Assembly: GCA_017640725.1 (NCBI GenBank)
Contig: JAEPQB010000001.1
Location: 496,001 to 560,000, forward strand
Direction: 5' to 3'
Length of the DNA stretch: 64,000 nt
Source of the DNA: Kordiimonadaceae bacterium
Lineage (GTDB): Bacteria; Pseudomonadota; Alphaproteobacteria; Sphingomonadales; Kordiimonadaceae
Shown here: piece after piece, positions 37,305 through 47,487 of the stretch
Position numbering within the stretch: position 1 is the first letter of the stretch
Layout of the letters: every line of letters starts with the position of its first letter
Notes under the pieces: model-generated
Told to the model about the DNA's origin: nothing
The model's database searches: none
Seen by the model: only the letters and a program-made list of their open reading frames with translations
Position numbers and translations under genes: made by a program

Positions 37305-38204
37305 ATGGACGTTGTCCGCACCCCAGACGAGCGTTTTGAAAACCTGCCAAACTGGCCCTTCGCAGCAAACTATGTCGAGGGCCTGGACGGCTACGATGGC
37401 ATTCGTGTCGCCTATGTGGATGAAGGCCCCAAGGATGCTGATCGGGTTTTCCTCTGCCTGCACGGTGAGCCAAGCTGGTCTTATCTCTATCGGCGCATGA
37501 TCCCGCATTTTGTTGCCACAGGTGCCCGCGTCATTGCACCCGACCTCATCGGCTTCGGCCGCTCTGACAAACCGGTTAAGGACAATGATTACACATTCCA
37601 TTTTCACCGCAATATGTTGCTTCGGTTCATTGAAACACTGGACTTGAGGAACATCACACTCGTTTGCCAGGACTGGGGCGGGCTGTTGGGGCTGACGCTC
37701 CCTGTTGACATGAAAGACCGTTTCAAGCGGCTGATTGTCATGAACACCGCGATTGCGACCGGCATGGGAGCCAGCAAAGGCTTTGTTGCGTGGCGCGACT
37801 ATGTCGCCAACACACCCAATCTTCCCATTGGTCGCATCATTGCCCGCGGCACCCCGCACCTGAGCGAAGAAGAGATCGCTGCCTATGATGCACCTTTCCC
37901 TGACGACGAATATAAAGCCGGTGCGCGGCGTTTCCCGGCTCTGGTCATGACTGACCCTGGTATGGAGGGCATCGAAACTTCCAAGCGCGCGGCCGCTTTC
38001 TGGTCAAATGACTGGGAGGGCGAGAGCTTTATGGCGATCGGCATGCAAGACCCGGTTCTGGGTCCACCTGCCATGCAAATGCTGCGCGGCCTTATCAAAG
38101 GATGCCCTGAACCGCTCGAAATTGCCGATGGTGGTCATTTTGTGCAAGAATGGGGCGATGAGATTGCGATTGCCGCCCTGAAACATTTTGGCGACATTGA
38201 TTAA
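37305..38204 (+). CDS. dhmA: Haloalkane dehalogenase
   Basis: 299 residues, close to the usual 300 of the family; GGAG precedes the ATG. HGEPSWSY (53-60) is the oxyanion and halide region, Asp123 in VCQDWGGLLGL is the nucleophile with Trp124 as a halide ligand, and DGGHFVQEWG near the C-terminus holds the base His. There is no signal peptide, so it acts in the cytoplasm, cleaving carbon-halogen bonds of small alkyl halides. HGEPSW together with QDWGG is typical of the HLD-I subfamily. The specific symbol is given by similarity and the exact substrate is unknown. Confidence 0.9.
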   Translation: MDVVRTPDERFENLPNWPFAANYVEGLDGYDGIRVAYVDEGPKDADRVFLCLHGEPSWSYLYRRMIPHFVATGARVIAPDLIGFGRSDKPVKDNDYTFHFHRNMLLRFIETLDLRNITLVCQDWGGLLGLTLPVDMKDRFKRLIVMNTAIATGMGASKGFVAWRDYVANTPNLPIGRIIARGTPHLSEEEIAAYDAPFPDDEYKAGARRFPALVMTDPGMEGIETSKRAAAFWSNDWEGESFMAIGMQDPVLGPPAMQMLRGLIKGCPEPLEIADGGHFVQEWGDEIAIAALKHFGDID

Positions 38205-38231
38205 TCACGCTTTTTGCCTTGGGGAGGGTTT

Positions 38232-39563
38232 ATGCTGAAAGCAACGCTAAAACGGGCACTCGTGCTGGGTGCCCTGTCAATTTCTACGTCTTATGCAGTT
38301 TCTGCGGACGACCTGACAGACGCGATCAATGCCGACTACGGCTATCTTGATAGCCTGTTCAAACATTTTCATGCCAACCCGGAACTCTCCTTCATGGAGA
38401 CAAAAACTTCTGAGAGGTTGACCGCAGAGCTTGAAGCACTTGGCTATACGGTTACGCCAGGCGTTGGCGGCACGGGCGTGGTTGCCATTCTGGAAAATGG
38501 CGACGGACCGCGCGTTCTGGTGCGCGCGGACATGGATGGTTTGCCGGTTAAAGAAGATACGAACCTTAGCTATCAGTCCGAAGCGATCCAAGCTGACCGC
38601 GCCGGCATAGAACGCCCCGTGATGCATGCTTGTGGTCACGATATGCATGTGACCTCCTTGATAGGCACAGCACGGCGCCTGGCTGCGATGCGCGACCAGT
38701 GGAGCGGAACATTGATGCTGATTGGCCAACCCGCTGAAGAGATCATCAGCGGCGCCCGGGCCATGATAGAAGACAACTTGTATGAACGCTTTGGCCGGCC
38801 TGACTATGCACTCGCATTGCATGTGGCGGCGCGCGCGCCCGCAGGCAAAGTGATTTACGGCTCCGGCCTCACGTACTCAAGCTCAGACAGTGTGGACATT
38901 CGCGTGTATGGCACTGGCACCCATGGGGCTTCGCCGCATTTGGGGAATGACCCCGTAGTTCTGGCGTCCCAGATCGTTACAGCACTGCAGACACTGGTTT
39001 CGCGGGAAATCTCACCGCTGGAGCCAGGCGTTGTTACGGTGGGCTCCTTCCATGCCGGGTCAAAGCATAATATTATCTCTGACCATGCTGACCTGCAGCT
39101 TACCGTTCGCGCCAACAGCACCGAAACACGAGACAAATTGTTAGCGGGCATTAAGCGCATCGCAGAGAATATGGGAAGGGTGGCAGGCCTGCCCGAAGAC
39201 AAATTGCCAAAAGTTGTGCTGTCGGTCGAAACGACGCCCGTCACATACAATGATGAAGCTTTGACAGCTCGCCTTGACCCGGTATTCAGGAGCAATTTTG
39301 GCGAAGACGGCATCCTGCCCGCAATTCAAACCGGCATGGGGGCAGAAGACTTCCCCTATTTCACCAATGTCAAACCGAATGTTCCAGGGTTTTACTTCGC
39401 GATTGGCGGTACGCCTCAAGCTGACCTGGATGCGGAAGCTGCGGGTGGCCCGCGGGTTGCCGGGCACCATTCACCGTTTTTCAAAATCGCGCCCGAGCCC
39501 TCCATTAAGGCAGGAGTACGGGCCATGACGTTGGCGGTTCTTGAGTTGATGCCGACAAATTAG
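38232..39563 (+). CDS. Exported M20-family amidohydrolase
   Basis: 443 residues from the ATG at 38232 behind GGGGAGGG; the frame is open to 38214. A signal peptide covers about residues 1-24 (VLGALSISTSYAVSA). HACGHDMHVTSLIGTARRLA and PAEEIISGARAMI hold the metal ligands and the catalytic Glu of the M20D group, which includes hippurate and IAA-amino-acid hydrolases. The dimerisation domain (GTHGASPHLGNDPVVLASQ) and the final His ligand (GHHSPFFKI) are intact. It follows the dehalogenase gene by 27 bp and may share its transcript. Confidence 0.92.
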   Translation: MLKATLKRALVLGALSISTSYAVSADDLTDAINADYGYLDSLFKHFHANPELSFMETKTSERLTAELEALGYTVTPGVGGTGVVAILENGDGPRVLVRADMDGLPVKEDTNLSYQSEAIQADRAGIERPVMHACGHDMHVTSLIGTARRLAAMRDQWSGTLMLIGQPAEEIISGARAMIEDNLYERFGRPDYALALHVAARAPAGKVIYGSGLTYSSSDSVDIRVYGTGTHGASPHLGNDPVVLASQIVTALQTLVSREISPLEPGVVTVGSFHAGSKHNIISDHADLQLTVRANSTETRDKLLAGIKRIAENMGRVAGLPEDKLPKVVLSVETTPVTYNDEALTARLDPVFRSNFGEDGILPAIQTGMGAEDFPYFTNVKPNVPGFYFAIGGTPQADLDAEAAGGPRVAGHHSPFFKIAPEPSIKAGVRAMTLAVLELMPTN

Positions 39564-39629
39564 ACCGGATTCGCCACGCTTGCCCAAAAATGATATTGTT
39601 TTCCTGGGTGATTAATGGGGAGTGATATC

Positions 39630-40028
39630 ATGCGGTCAAAAGTGATTGGGGCATATGCTGCCCTCGTATTTTTGTTATTCGGCGAACAGGCTGCGCTGGC
39701 ACAAGCCAAGGAGTGCGGCGAAGCAACGATTAGAGGTACTTGGGAACGAATTACTGGCAACCTGAGCCAACCAACTTATTGGTCATTCAGAGTAACCGAC
39801 CGTAAGCGCAGTAGAGGTTTTCAGGAAGGAAGCATTTCATGTCGTGGAGACTGTGACCGCGCGGCTGGTCAACCTCTTGCCTTCAGAGCCCACGACTTCG
39901 AATTTACTCTTACTTTCGCCCAAGCGACCAGTCGCTACGAGTGTGAAATTGTCAATAACGACACTATGATTATTAGCAGAAACTATGTGGGCGACCATGT
40001 TATGACGTTTCGCCGAGCCCGTCGGTGA
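39630..40028 (+). CDS. Small exported protein of unknown function
   Basis: 132 residues from the ATG at 39630, with GGGGAG upstream; an ATG at 39615 is an alternative. A signal peptide ends near EQAALAQA. The mature part has five or so Cys ([20 protein letters not shown]) and many strands, suggesting a small disulphide-bonded beta protein. I do not recognise it. It stands 13 bp before the VOC-family gene. Confidence 0.68.
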   Translation: MRSKVIGAYAALVFLLFGEQAALAQAKECGEATIRGTWERITGNLSQPTYWSFRVTDRKRSRGFQEGSISCRGDCDRAAGQPLAFRAHDFEFTLTFAQATSRYECEIVNNDTMIISRNYVGDHVMTFRRARR

Positions 40029-40041
40029 TCTGGAGACCTTT

Positions 40042-40467
40042 ATGAGTTCTGTTCCACCACCGTTCCATCTCGCTGTACCGGTTGATGATTTGTCGGCTGC
40101 ACGGCAGTTTTATGGTGGCATTTTGGGGTGCCCTGAAGGGCGCTCATCAGAGAAATGGATCGACTTCAATCTGTTTGGTCACCAATTTGTCGTGCATCTG
40201 GGCACTCCGGTTGGCCAACCCGACAAAAACGCTGTGGACGGTGACGCCGTCCCCAGCTTCCATTTTGGTTGCGTGCTGGAATGGGAAGAATGGCATGTGT
40301 TTGCCGGCCGATTAACCGCTCAAAATGTGGACTTCATTATCAAACCAAAAATTCGGTTTGAAGGCGAAGTGGGCGAGCAAGCCACAATGTTTTTCAAGGA
40401 CCCAGCGGGGAATGCGCTGGAGTTTAAGGCGTTCAAAGACGCCAGCCAGCTGTTTGCCAAAGACTAG
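40042..40467 (+). CDS. VOC-family (glyoxalase/dioxygenase-fold) protein
   Basis: 141 residues, the size of a single VOC domain with two beta-alpha-beta-beta-beta units. [22 protein letters not shown] opens the first unit; [14 protein letters not shown] and [16 protein letters not shown] supply the His and Glu positions that bind a metal. Proteins of this pattern are often annotated as glyoxalase-like; the substrate cannot be told. AGACCTTT lies before the ATG, a weak ribosome site. Confidence 0.88.
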   Translation: MSSVPPPFHLAVPVDDLSAARQFYGGILGCPEGRSSEKWIDFNLFGHQFVVHLGTPVGQPDKNAVDGDAVPSFHFGCVLEWEEWHVFAGRLTAQNVDFIIKPKIRFEGEVGEQATMFFKDPAGNALEFKAFKDASQLFAKD

Positions 40468-40483
40468 ATTTCAGCCCTGCTTT

Positions 40484-41056
40484 TCAGTTTTTCCAGAAGA
40501 ACCGAAGCACAATGCTTTCCCCGAGGAAGTAAATCGGGATCAGCATGATCAGCCATCGCAAGCTGTCTCGGATTTCGATCGGCGCAACAGCGACGCCGAT
40601 GAGCAGCAAAATATGGAACAAATACGCCCTCTTCCTTTTCAGTGACCCACGCCGGCGCTGATCAATCGGGTTGTAGCCGTCATGCAGTTTGGTCGCACCT
40701 GCCACTAGTGCTTCACCCACTTTTGCCCGCACCTGCCAATAAAGTCCAAAGCTCACCAGCAGTGACGTAAGGAAGATGAGAAACTCCATGACCATCGGGT
40801 AATAGCGTACGGTGGGGAAAACCCGATATGCGAGCGGTTCTGCATACTCAAAATAAACGAAGCAAACACCGTATCCGCCACCAAAGCCGCCAATAATTGC
40901 GGTCAATAACAGAAGCCAGGAATAGAGTTTGTACTTGCCAGCCGTGGCACTATTCACGCTGTAGCCCTTGGCCCACCAGCCAACACGAATGAAATGGCCG
41001 CCACCCCGGGTAATGGGTGTGCCTTTCATAACTGGTATTTCGTCTTCGTCGTCCAT
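40484..41056 (-). CDS. Uncharacterised inner-membrane protein
   Basis: 190 residues with about four hydrophobic segments (LLLLTAIIGGFGGGYGVCFVY, MEFLIFLTSLLVSFGLYW, FHILLLIGVAVAPI, LIMLIPIYFLGESIVL). The N-terminus is acidic (MDDEDEIPVMKG) and the loop between helices 2 and 3 is basic (DQRRRGSLKRKR). No family is recognised. It ends 17 bp from the convergent VOC gene and is divergent from the chorismate mutase gene. Confidence 0.72.
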   Translation of the reverse strand: MDDEDEIPVMKGTPITRGGGHFIRVGWWAKGYSVNSATAGKYKLYSWLLLLTAIIGGFGGGYGVCFVYFEYAEPLAYRVFPTVRYYPMVMEFLIFLTSLLVSFGLYWQVRAKVGEALVAGATKLHDGYNPIDQRRRGSLKRKRAYLFHILLLIGVAVAPIEIRDSLRWLIMLIPIYFLGESIVLRFFWKN

Positions 41057-41098
41057 ATGCTCTCACGCAAACTACAAGTGATTCTTTATAGACTGTCT

Positions 41099-41665
41099 AT
41101 GCCAAATCCAATTACCAAATTCTTGCTGATATTCATTTTATTGGCGGTTTTTTCGCCTCGTGGTGCCATCTTGGCCAACGATCAAGCAAAGGTCGCGCAG
41201 CTCCGCGGCATTTTGGAGGAACGACTGGCTCTCATGCCGTTGGTCGCCCGCTACAAGTGGCACCACTCAATCCCCGTCGAAGATCTGGAGCGCGAAGCAC
41301 GAATTCAGTCTTCAACTGTAGATCAGGCGAAACAGTTGGGCATCAAGGAAAACAGGGCGTCTCAACTGGTCGCGGCGCAAATGACGGCAGCCAAAATGAT
41401 ACAAAACCGGTTGCTGGCAACCTGGCAACAAAGTGAATATAATCAGGCCACATTGCCGCCCCTTCAAGACCTGTCCAAAGACATTAGACCAGTCATCTCA
41501 CGCCTGACCGCGGACCTGCTCACAGTATCAAAAGCCGTGGAAGGCGTTCTCAATCAGTGCGAGGCTCACTTGAACTTGCAAACAAACCGGATGACGTCGG
41601 TCACTGACAAAGAATGGAAGGTTGCTGTCGCGGGTCTGAAACCCAACGGGCTGGTTTGTGAATAA
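41099..41665 (+). CDS. Periplasmic chorismate mutase (AroQ-gamma type)
   Basis: 188 residues from the ATG at 41099, where a signal peptide begins (KFLLIFILLAVFSPRGAILA); further in-frame starts exist at 41057 and 40994 and no strong ribosome site decides. The mature part follows the exported AroQ fold: LRGILEERLALMPLVARYKW with the active-site Arg and Lys, then EDLEREARIQSSTVDQAKQLG and MTAAKMIQNRL. This class turns chorismate into prephenate in the periplasm; its biological purpose is uncertain. Confidence 0.72.
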   Translation: MPNPITKFLLIFILLAVFSPRGAILANDQAKVAQLRGILEERLALMPLVARYKWHHSIPVEDLEREARIQSSTVDQAKQLGIKENRASQLVAAQMTAAKMIQNRLLATWQQSEYNQATLPPLQDLSKDIRPVISRLTADLLTVSKAVEGVLNQCEAHLNLQTNRMTSVTDKEWKVAVAGLKPNGLVCE

Positions 41666-41730
41666 CAGCATTGACCCCTGCGGCATAATCGGACTTGGCG
41701 ACATTCCCGCCCTGCCCTATAACCCGCTTT

Positions 41731-43239
41731 ATGGCTTATGATTCATTAAGAGAATTTCTGGACCGGCTGGAGGCAGAGGGGCGCTTGGTGCGCGTAACCG
41801 AACCTGTTTCCACCGAGCTTGAAATGACAGAAATCCAGACCCGTGTTTTGGGTGCTGGCGGCCCAGCGATTTTGTTTGAGAATGTCATTAACGAACGCGG
41901 CGAAAAATCCGACATGCCGGTGCTTGTTAATCTGTTCGGTACAGTTGAGCGAGTGGCGTGGGGCATGGACCGCGAACCGCATGAACTGCAGGAAGTCGGG
42001 GAAACGCTCGCTTTCCTTCGTCAACCAGAACCACCACGCGGCGTGAAAGATGCCATTGGCCTGTTGCCGCTTGCGAAACAAGTGCTGTCGATGCGCCCTA
42101 AAAAGGTTCGCTCCGGCCCGGTGCAGGACGTAGTGTTAACCGGCGATGACATTGACCTCTTCAAGCTACCAATCCAAACCTGTTGGCCAGGGGAGCCGGC
42201 ACCACTGATTACATGGCCACTGATTGTCACCAAAGGCCCGTCTGACAAAGCAGAAGACAATTATAATCTGGGCATCTACAGGATGCAGCGGCTTGGCAAA
42301 GACAAAACCCTGATGCGCTGGCTGAAGCACAGGGGCGGTGCGCAGCAGTACCAGCGCTGGAAAGATAAGAAGCGCGAGCCTGTGCCTGCCGCAGCCGTTA
42401 TTGGCGCTGATCCGGGCACCATCCTCGCGGCCGTAACGCCCGTTCCCGACACCCTGAGCGAATATCAGTTTGCGGGGCTTTTGCGTGGTAAAAAAGTGCC
42501 CTTAGTGGACTGTAAGACGGTGCCGCTCCAGGTGCCTGCCACCGCTGAAATGGTGATCGAAGGTTATGTCAGCCTGGATGAGTACGGCGATGAAGGGCCG
42601 TACGGCGATCATACGGGTTATTATAATTCGGTCGAGCCATTCCCGGTCTTTAACGTTACCGCCATCACCATGCGCAAAGACCCGATCTATTTGTCTACCT
42701 ATACTGGCCGCCCCCCGGACGAGCCCAGCGTGCTCGGTGAAGCCCTGAACGAAGTGTTTATTCCGCTTCTGCAACAGCAGTTCCCGGAAATTATTGACTT
42801 CTGGCTGCCTCCTGAAGGCTGCAGTTACCGTATTGCTGTTGTGTCGATTAAGAAAGCCTATGCCGGTCACGCCAAGCGCGTGATGATGGGTGTCTGGTCT
42901 TTCTTGCGCCAGTTTGTTTACACCAAGTTTGTCATCGTTGTTGATGACGATATCGATGCACGCGACTGGAAAGATGTAATGTGGGCTATGAGTACGCGGA
43001 TGGACCCGGTGCGCGACATCGTTACGGTGGAGAACACACCGATCGACTATTTGGACTTCGCCAGCCCGGAAAGTGGCCTTGGCGGCAAACTGGGGTTAGA
43101 TGCCACCAACAAGGTAGGCAACGAAACCCACCGCGAATGGGGCAAGGAAATCCGCATGGATGACGCCGTAATTGAGAAAGTCGACGCCATGTGGGATGCG
43201 CTTGGTATCAAGGGCGATTTCCCCAAGATTTGGAAATAA
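41731..43239 (+). CDS. ubiD: UbiD-family decarboxylase (3-octaprenyl-4-hydroxybenzoate carboxy-lyase)
   Basis: 502 residues from the ATG at 41731, where [20 protein letters not shown], the normal N-terminus of UbiD, begins. The prenylated-FMN and metal site is recognisable in [10 protein letters not shown] and in the region [20 protein letters not shown], with the active-site Glu and Asp. It decarboxylates the prenylated ring in ubiquinone synthesis. The UbiX partner that makes the cofactor is not in the window. It is followed after 5 bp by a metallo-beta-lactamase gene. Confidence 0.95.
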   Translation: MAYDSLREFLDRLEAEGRLVRVTEPVSTELEMTEIQTRVLGAGGPAILFENVINERGEKSDMPVLVNLFGTVERVAWGMDREPHELQEVGETLAFLRQPEPPRGVKDAIGLLPLAKQVLSMRPKKVRSGPVQDVVLTGDDIDLFKLPIQTCWPGEPAPLITWPLIVTKGPSDKAEDNYNLGIYRMQRLGKDKTLMRWLKHRGGAQQYQRWKDKKREPVPAAAVIGADPGTILAAVTPVPDTLSEYQFAGLLRGKKVPLVDCKTVPLQVPATAEMVIEGYVSLDEYGDEGPYGDHTGYYNSVEPFPVFNVTAITMRKDPIYLSTYTGRPPDEPSVLGEALNEVFIPLLQQQFPEIIDFWLPPEGCSYRIAVVSIKKAYAGHAKRVMMGVWSFLRQFVYTKFVIVVDDDIDARDWKDVMWAMSTRMDPVRDIVTVENTPIDYLDFASPESGLGGKLGLDATNKVGNETHREWGKEIRMDDAVIEKVDAMWDALGIKGDFPKIWK

Positions 43240-43244
43240 TAAGA

Positions 43245-44060
43245 ATGAAACTATTCGGTTTTGCAGCCGTCCTGCTGGTGGCTGCTACCAATGCGAATGC
43301 AACAGACTCTGTCCAGCTTTACACACTTGATTGCGGGACAATCGAAGTTTCTGATATGGTCAGCTTTGACAAGCAGCGCCGCTTCGCAGGGCAAAGTATA
43401 ACGCTTAAGGTGCCCTGCTACTTAATTCGTCACCCAGATGGTGACCTGCTTTGGGATGCGGGGCTCGATGAAGCACTGGCAGCCAATCCAGAAGGTATCG
43501 GCACCACCTTTCACTCTACGATGAGCCAAACCTTAACCAGCCAACTAGCAGAGCTGGGCATGTCACCTGCTGACATTGAATATCTGTCGCTCTCGCATTG
43601 GCATCCGGATCATGCCGGCAACGCCAATTTGTTTGGCCACTCAACCTGGATCGCCAACCGCGCAGAACGCGACTTCATGTTTTCGGATGCCATGAAAGAG
43701 GCCCAAACAGGATACTCAGCGCTCAAGACCGCAAAAACGATCTTGTTTGACGAGACATATGATGTTTTCGGAGATGGCAGTGCGGTCGTTTATGGCACGC
43801 CGGGCCATACGCCTGGTCATTCTGTGCTGCTCCTTACTCTCAACTCGGCGGGTGCGTTGCTGTTTTCTGGAGACCTCTATATTCATGAAGAAAGCCGCAC
43901 CCTGAGAGCGATTCCTTTGTTCAATACGGATATCGGACAAACACTGCAGTCCATGGATCGTTTTGAAGCTCTTGCGGAGCAGCACCAGGCTCGTGTCGTT
44001 ATCGAACATGACAAAAACCACTTCGAAGCCATGCCCAAGTTTCCAAAATATTTGGACTAA
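43245..44060 (+). CDS. Exported metallo-beta-lactamase-fold hydrolase (N-acyl homoserine lactonase-like)
   Basis: 271 residues from the ATG at 43245, where a signal peptide (FGFAAVLLVAATNANA) starts. SHWHPDHAGN is the zinc motif HxHxDH; GTPGHTPGHSVLL and FSGDLYIHEE give the third His and the bridging Asp, and a final His lies in VIEHDKNH. The order resembles AiiA-type quorum-quenching lactonases, but export and the lack of other signs leave the substrate open. It begins 5 bp after ubiD. Confidence 0.86.
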   Translation: MKLFGFAAVLLVAATNANATDSVQLYTLDCGTIEVSDMVSFDKQRRFAGQSITLKVPCYLIRHPDGDLLWDAGLDEALAANPEGIGTTFHSTMSQTLTSQLAELGMSPADIEYLSLSHWHPDHAGNANLFGHSTWIANRAERDFMFSDAMKEAQTGYSALKTAKTILFDETYDVFGDGSAVVYGTPGHTPGHSVLLLTLNSAGALLFSGDLYIHEESRTLRAIPLFNTDIGQTLQSMDRFEALAEQHQARVVIEHDKNHFEAMPKFPKYLD

Positions 44061-44163
44061 CTGTGGGCTTCAGGCAGCCCCGCCCATGGTTTGAACCACT
44101 CTGGACCGGAATTCCAAGACACGCAAACACCAGACAATTTGCTTGTTTTTGCTCGGCATAATC

Positions 44164-44191
44164 TTGACAAAGATGTCACAGAAAATACCTT
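44164..44191 (+). promoter_or_regulatory. Candidate sigma-70-type promoter of the TIR-TPR gene
   Basis: TTGACA (44164-44169) followed after 16 bp by TACCTT (44186-44191), 38 bp before the GTG start. The -35 box is perfect and the -10 box is weak. Confidence 0.3.
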
Positions 44192-44229
44192 GGGCGCTGG
44201 GATAAACCCTGCACACTTGGGGCAGTTGA

Positions 44230-46356
44230 GTGAGCACATTCAAATATAAGGCATTCATTTCATACAGCCACGCCGACTCAGAGTGGGCCGAATGGCTATT
44301 GAATGGGCTTGAAAGATACAAAGTTCCCCGCAAGCTTGTTGGTAAAAAAACCGACAAGGGTCTGGTTCCGGCAAAGCTATCGCCCATCTTTCGTGACCGG
44401 GACGAACTTCCAGCTGCAGGCAAGATGACCGAACGCCTGTTTGAGGCTTTGGCCCAGTCAGAATTTTTGCTGGTTATTTGCTCTCCCCGGTCGGCGCAAT
44501 CGAAGCTCGTCAACAAGGAAATCGCCGAATTCAAACGGTTACACGGCGACGATCATATTCTGTGTATGATCGTCGATGGCACGCCGTTTTCTAGGGACTC
44601 GTCACTCGAATGCTTCCCAGAAGCCCTGCTCCACCATTTTCACACAGACGGCATGAAAGCCGGTCTGAGTGCGGAAGGACTGGCTGCGGATGTTCGCCCA
44701 GAGGGCGATGGGCGACAGATGGGTCTCAACAAGATAATTGCCGGCCTTTTGGGCGTGGGCCTGAACGACATAGTCCAGCGCGAAAGTCAAAGAAGAAACA
44801 GAAAGCTATTCGCGGGTGGGGTGGCAGCAGCAGTCAGCGTCGCTGTTATGGGTGCTCTCACCTATAATGCCATGTCTGCTCAGCAGGAGGCTGAGCGCCT
44901 GGCGCAAATTGCTGGTGCCAAATCTGAAGAATCGCAGCGCAGGCTTGAAGACAACGAAAACCTCTCCTTGTTTGTGATGACCGCGGTATTTGAAGAAGTG
45001 TTGCGCCACGGTAGCCTTGAATCCGTTGAAAGGGTGACCCGCCAGCTTTTGCAATATTACGAGGATGCAGGCCCGGACACCATGTCAGAGGGCCATCTTT
45101 TTGGCTTTACGGCAGCCTTGATGCGCCTTGGCCAATTGTATGATCACCGCGGTGAAAGCGACAAGGCGCAAGAAGTATTCGAATCCACCCTATTGGTCTC
45201 AAGAGAGTTCCTCGCCGAAAATCCCACCAGTTCCAAGGCTTTGCACAGGCTTCAGAACAACCTGTTTTTTGTTGGATATTTGGCTGACCGCCAAGGCCGG
45301 CTTGAGGTGGCCGAAGCCGCGTTCAGGGAGCGGCTGGAACTAGTGATGCGCGGTCAGGACTGGCCACGCCCCTTTATCAAAGCCAGCTGGAAACTAGCTT
45401 GGCAGGAAGACCCGCGCGATTTCTGGCGCGAGAAACGCTCTGATGCGCAGACCTATCTTGCTCGGTTTTTGGTGCGCTTTCACGGCAAAACCGATGAAGC
45501 GATTGCGCTTGCGCATGAAAGCATGGTCACCCGGGAAGAACTGCTAAGCGAGCAGGAAGGCAATACGGAAGGACTTCTGTCGCTGGGTTCCAGCTACCTA
45601 TATTTAGGGGACGCCTATCAGCACGCAGGCCAGTTGGATAAAGCGCTAACCATCTTCAAAAAAAGGGAAGACCTTTTTGCAGGCCTTCTGAAAGAGCAAC
45701 CGGACAATTTTCAGGCGCGACGCAGGCTCATTGGTTCAAGGGAAAAAATCGCCGGCATTATGGCTCTCAACCAAGACTTTGAGGCGGCAGCAGCGATTTT
45801 TGAAAAAACATCTGCCGGCTATCGCGCTTTGACGGCAAAAGACCCGGACAGCACGTTGTGGCTAACGGAATCTGCGCGCAGCCATATGCAGCTTGCCAAG
45901 GCACTGGAAAAAACAGGGGACTTGGATGGTGCAAGAGCAGCGGCTGAGACCGGGCTCGTAAAAATCACCGAAAGCATAAGGCGAGACAGCACGCGCCCCG
46001 CGCACCAGCTGATCAAATCGCAACTTGAGCTCCTTGAAACCAAACTGCTTCGGCGCACTGACAGTGCACAAACAGCCCAAAGCCGACTGCAAGCGCTTGA
46101 TGAAGCTTTGTCTGCCAAACCTGAGAAATTCTTCACCGCCGTTGGCGCCAGAGAGCATCAGGCAGATGTCGCTTTCGAATATGGCAATCTGCTGGCCCAG
46201 CAAGGTGACATGGAAGCCGCTATCCAGTGTTGGCTGGGCGCTGTCGCAGCCATTCAAGAATTACCCGGAACCATCAGCCCCTTGGCCCAGCGCCTTTTGG
46301 CGCAGGCGAACAGGGCTCTTGCACAGAACTCACAGGCCACAGCCGAAGCGCGATAA
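44230..46356 (+). CDS. TIR-domain membrane protein with TPR repeats
   Basis: 708 residues from the GTG at 44230, with GGGGCAG upstream. Residues 5-145 are a TIR domain: AFISYSHADSEWAEWL, LSPIFRDRDELP and SPRSAQSKLVNKEIAEF, in which Glu97 sits at the position of the NADase catalytic Glu. A membrane span lies near 196-214 (AGGVAAAVSVAVMGALTYN), and the rest is helical with TPR-type repeats such as GSSYLYLGDAYQHAGQLDKA. Cytoplasmic TIR plus external TPR suggests a sensor; a defence role is possible, but no partner effector or defence gene lies next to it. Confidence 0.9.
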   Translation: MSTFKYKAFISYSHADSEWAEWLLNGLERYKVPRKLVGKKTDKGLVPAKLSPIFRDRDELPAAGKMTERLFEALAQSEFLLVICSPRSAQSKLVNKEIAEFKRLHGDDHILCMIVDGTPFSRDSSLECFPEALLHHFHTDGMKAGLSAEGLAADVRPEGDGRQMGLNKIIAGLLGVGLNDIVQRESQRRNRKLFAGGVAAAVSVAVMGALTYNAMSAQQEAERLAQIAGAKSEESQRRLEDNENLSLFVMTAVFEEVLRHGSLESVERVTRQLLQYYEDAGPDTMSEGHLFGFTAALMRLGQLYDHRGESDKAQEVFESTLLVSREFLAENPTSSKALHRLQNNLFFVGYLADRQGRLEVAEAAFRERLELVMRGQDWPRPFIKASWKLAWQEDPRDFWREKRSDAQTYLARFLVRFHGKTDEAIALAHESMVTREELLSEQEGNTEGLLSLGSSYLYLGDAYQHAGQLDKALTIFKKREDLFAGLLKEQPDNFQARRRLIGSREKIAGIMALNQDFEAAAAIFEKTSAGYRALTAKDPDSTLWLTESARSHMQLAKALEKTGDLDGARAAAETGLVKITESIRRDSTRPAHQLIKSQLELLETKLLRRTDSAQTAQSRLQALDEALSAKPEKFFTAVGAREHQADVAFEYGNLLAQQGDMEAAIQCWLGAVAAIQELPGTISPLAQRLLAQANRALAQNSQATAEAR

Positions 46357-46461
46357 CATAATTGCGAATTGCTTTATTGCCCTTTTTCACGATGATTTGG
46401 CGTTAAGGGCACCCTGGCTTTTGCGAGGGTTAAGCAGGCAATTTTCGACAGGGGTTGGCCA

Positions 46462-47487
46462 ATGACATCAACACACAGTTTTTCACGGCGCGGCTTAATG
46501 ACAGGGTTGGCGGCTACAGGTGCTGCAGTGAGCCTGGCAGCGTTCAGCACCGCAAGTCGCGCGCGCAGTTTCCCAGCATTCGGCAAAGTGGTTGATGAGC
46601 AACCTTTTGCGCGCCTCGAAGAAATCGGCGAAGGGATTTGGGGTGTTGTGTCAACGCCTTTGAATGCCGATGGCAGCTTCAACCCGGCTGCGATTGCGAC
46701 ACTGTGCAATGGCGGCATTATTGCTGGCGAAGATAAAGTGGTCGCCATTGATGGCTCTTTTCAACCCGCGGGCGCCGCATGGCTCGCGGAACTGGCGCTA
46801 AAGTTAACAGGCAAGGCAGTAACAGACGTTATCGTTACTCATTTTCATGCCGACCACACCGGCGGTCTTGCAGGCTACCAGCAAGGCGCGGCAGGCCCCA
46901 ACATCATTGCCACAGCCACCACCAATCAGCTGATTGTTGAGCGATACACCGGCGCGCGCCAAACCCCGGAAGGCGCGAGCTTCGCTCAGCCCGCAATTCG
47001 TCCTGTTTTGCCGACCCGCATCATGACAAATGAAACGGAGACAGTGACGATGGACCTTGGTGGGCGCACCATTACGCTCCATCCCCTTAAGGGCCACACA
47101 CCTTCTGATGTGGCCATCGAGATCAGCGATGCGCCAGTGATTTTTGCGGGTGACCTCGTGTGGGCCGGTTTGTTCCACAATTATGTCGACGCTATCCCAA
47201 GCCATCTGAGCACTTCAGTGCGGCAATTGCTGGCCGACCCACAAAATACCATCGTGACTGGGCACGGTGCCATCGCACGTGCCGCAGACTTGGGCAACTA
47301 CATCAATTTGCTGGACCTTGTTGAAGAAAAAGCGCGCGCGTCTTTCGAGGCGGGTAAAACGGCGGCTGAAGGGTCAGCTGACTTTTTGGTGCCACAGTCG
47401 TTGGGCACTTGGCAGCTTTTCAATCCCCGCTACTATGAAACCGCCTTTGAAGCCTGGCGCCGGGAACTGGCAGGCGAAACCAGTTAG
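46462..47487 (+). CDS. Tat-exported metallo-beta-lactamase-fold hydrolase
   Basis: 341 residues. The N-terminus SRRGLMTGLAATGAAVSLAAF is a twin-arginine signal, so the protein is folded before export. THFHADHTGG is the zinc motif, and LKGHTPSDVAI and FAGDLVWAGLFHNY give the other ligands. The pattern is like quinoprotein-relay or SoxH-type MBL proteins. It is separate from the lactonase-like protein at 43245 and shares little beyond the fold. Confidence 0.88.
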   Translation: MTSTHSFSRRGLMTGLAATGAAVSLAAFSTASRARSFPAFGKVVDEQPFARLEEIGEGIWGVVSTPLNADGSFNPAAIATLCNGGIIAGEDKVVAIDGSFQPAGAAWLAELALKLTGKAVTDVIVTHFHADHTGGLAGYQQGAAGPNIIATATTNQLIVERYTGARQTPEGASFAQPAIRPVLPTRIMTNETETVTMDLGGRTITLHPLKGHTPSDVAIEISDAPVIFAGDLVWAGLFHNYVDAIPSHLSTSVRQLLADPQNTIVTGHGAIARAADLGNYINLLDLVEEKARASFEAGKTAAEGSADFLVPQSLGTWQLFNPRYYETAFEAWRRELAGETS

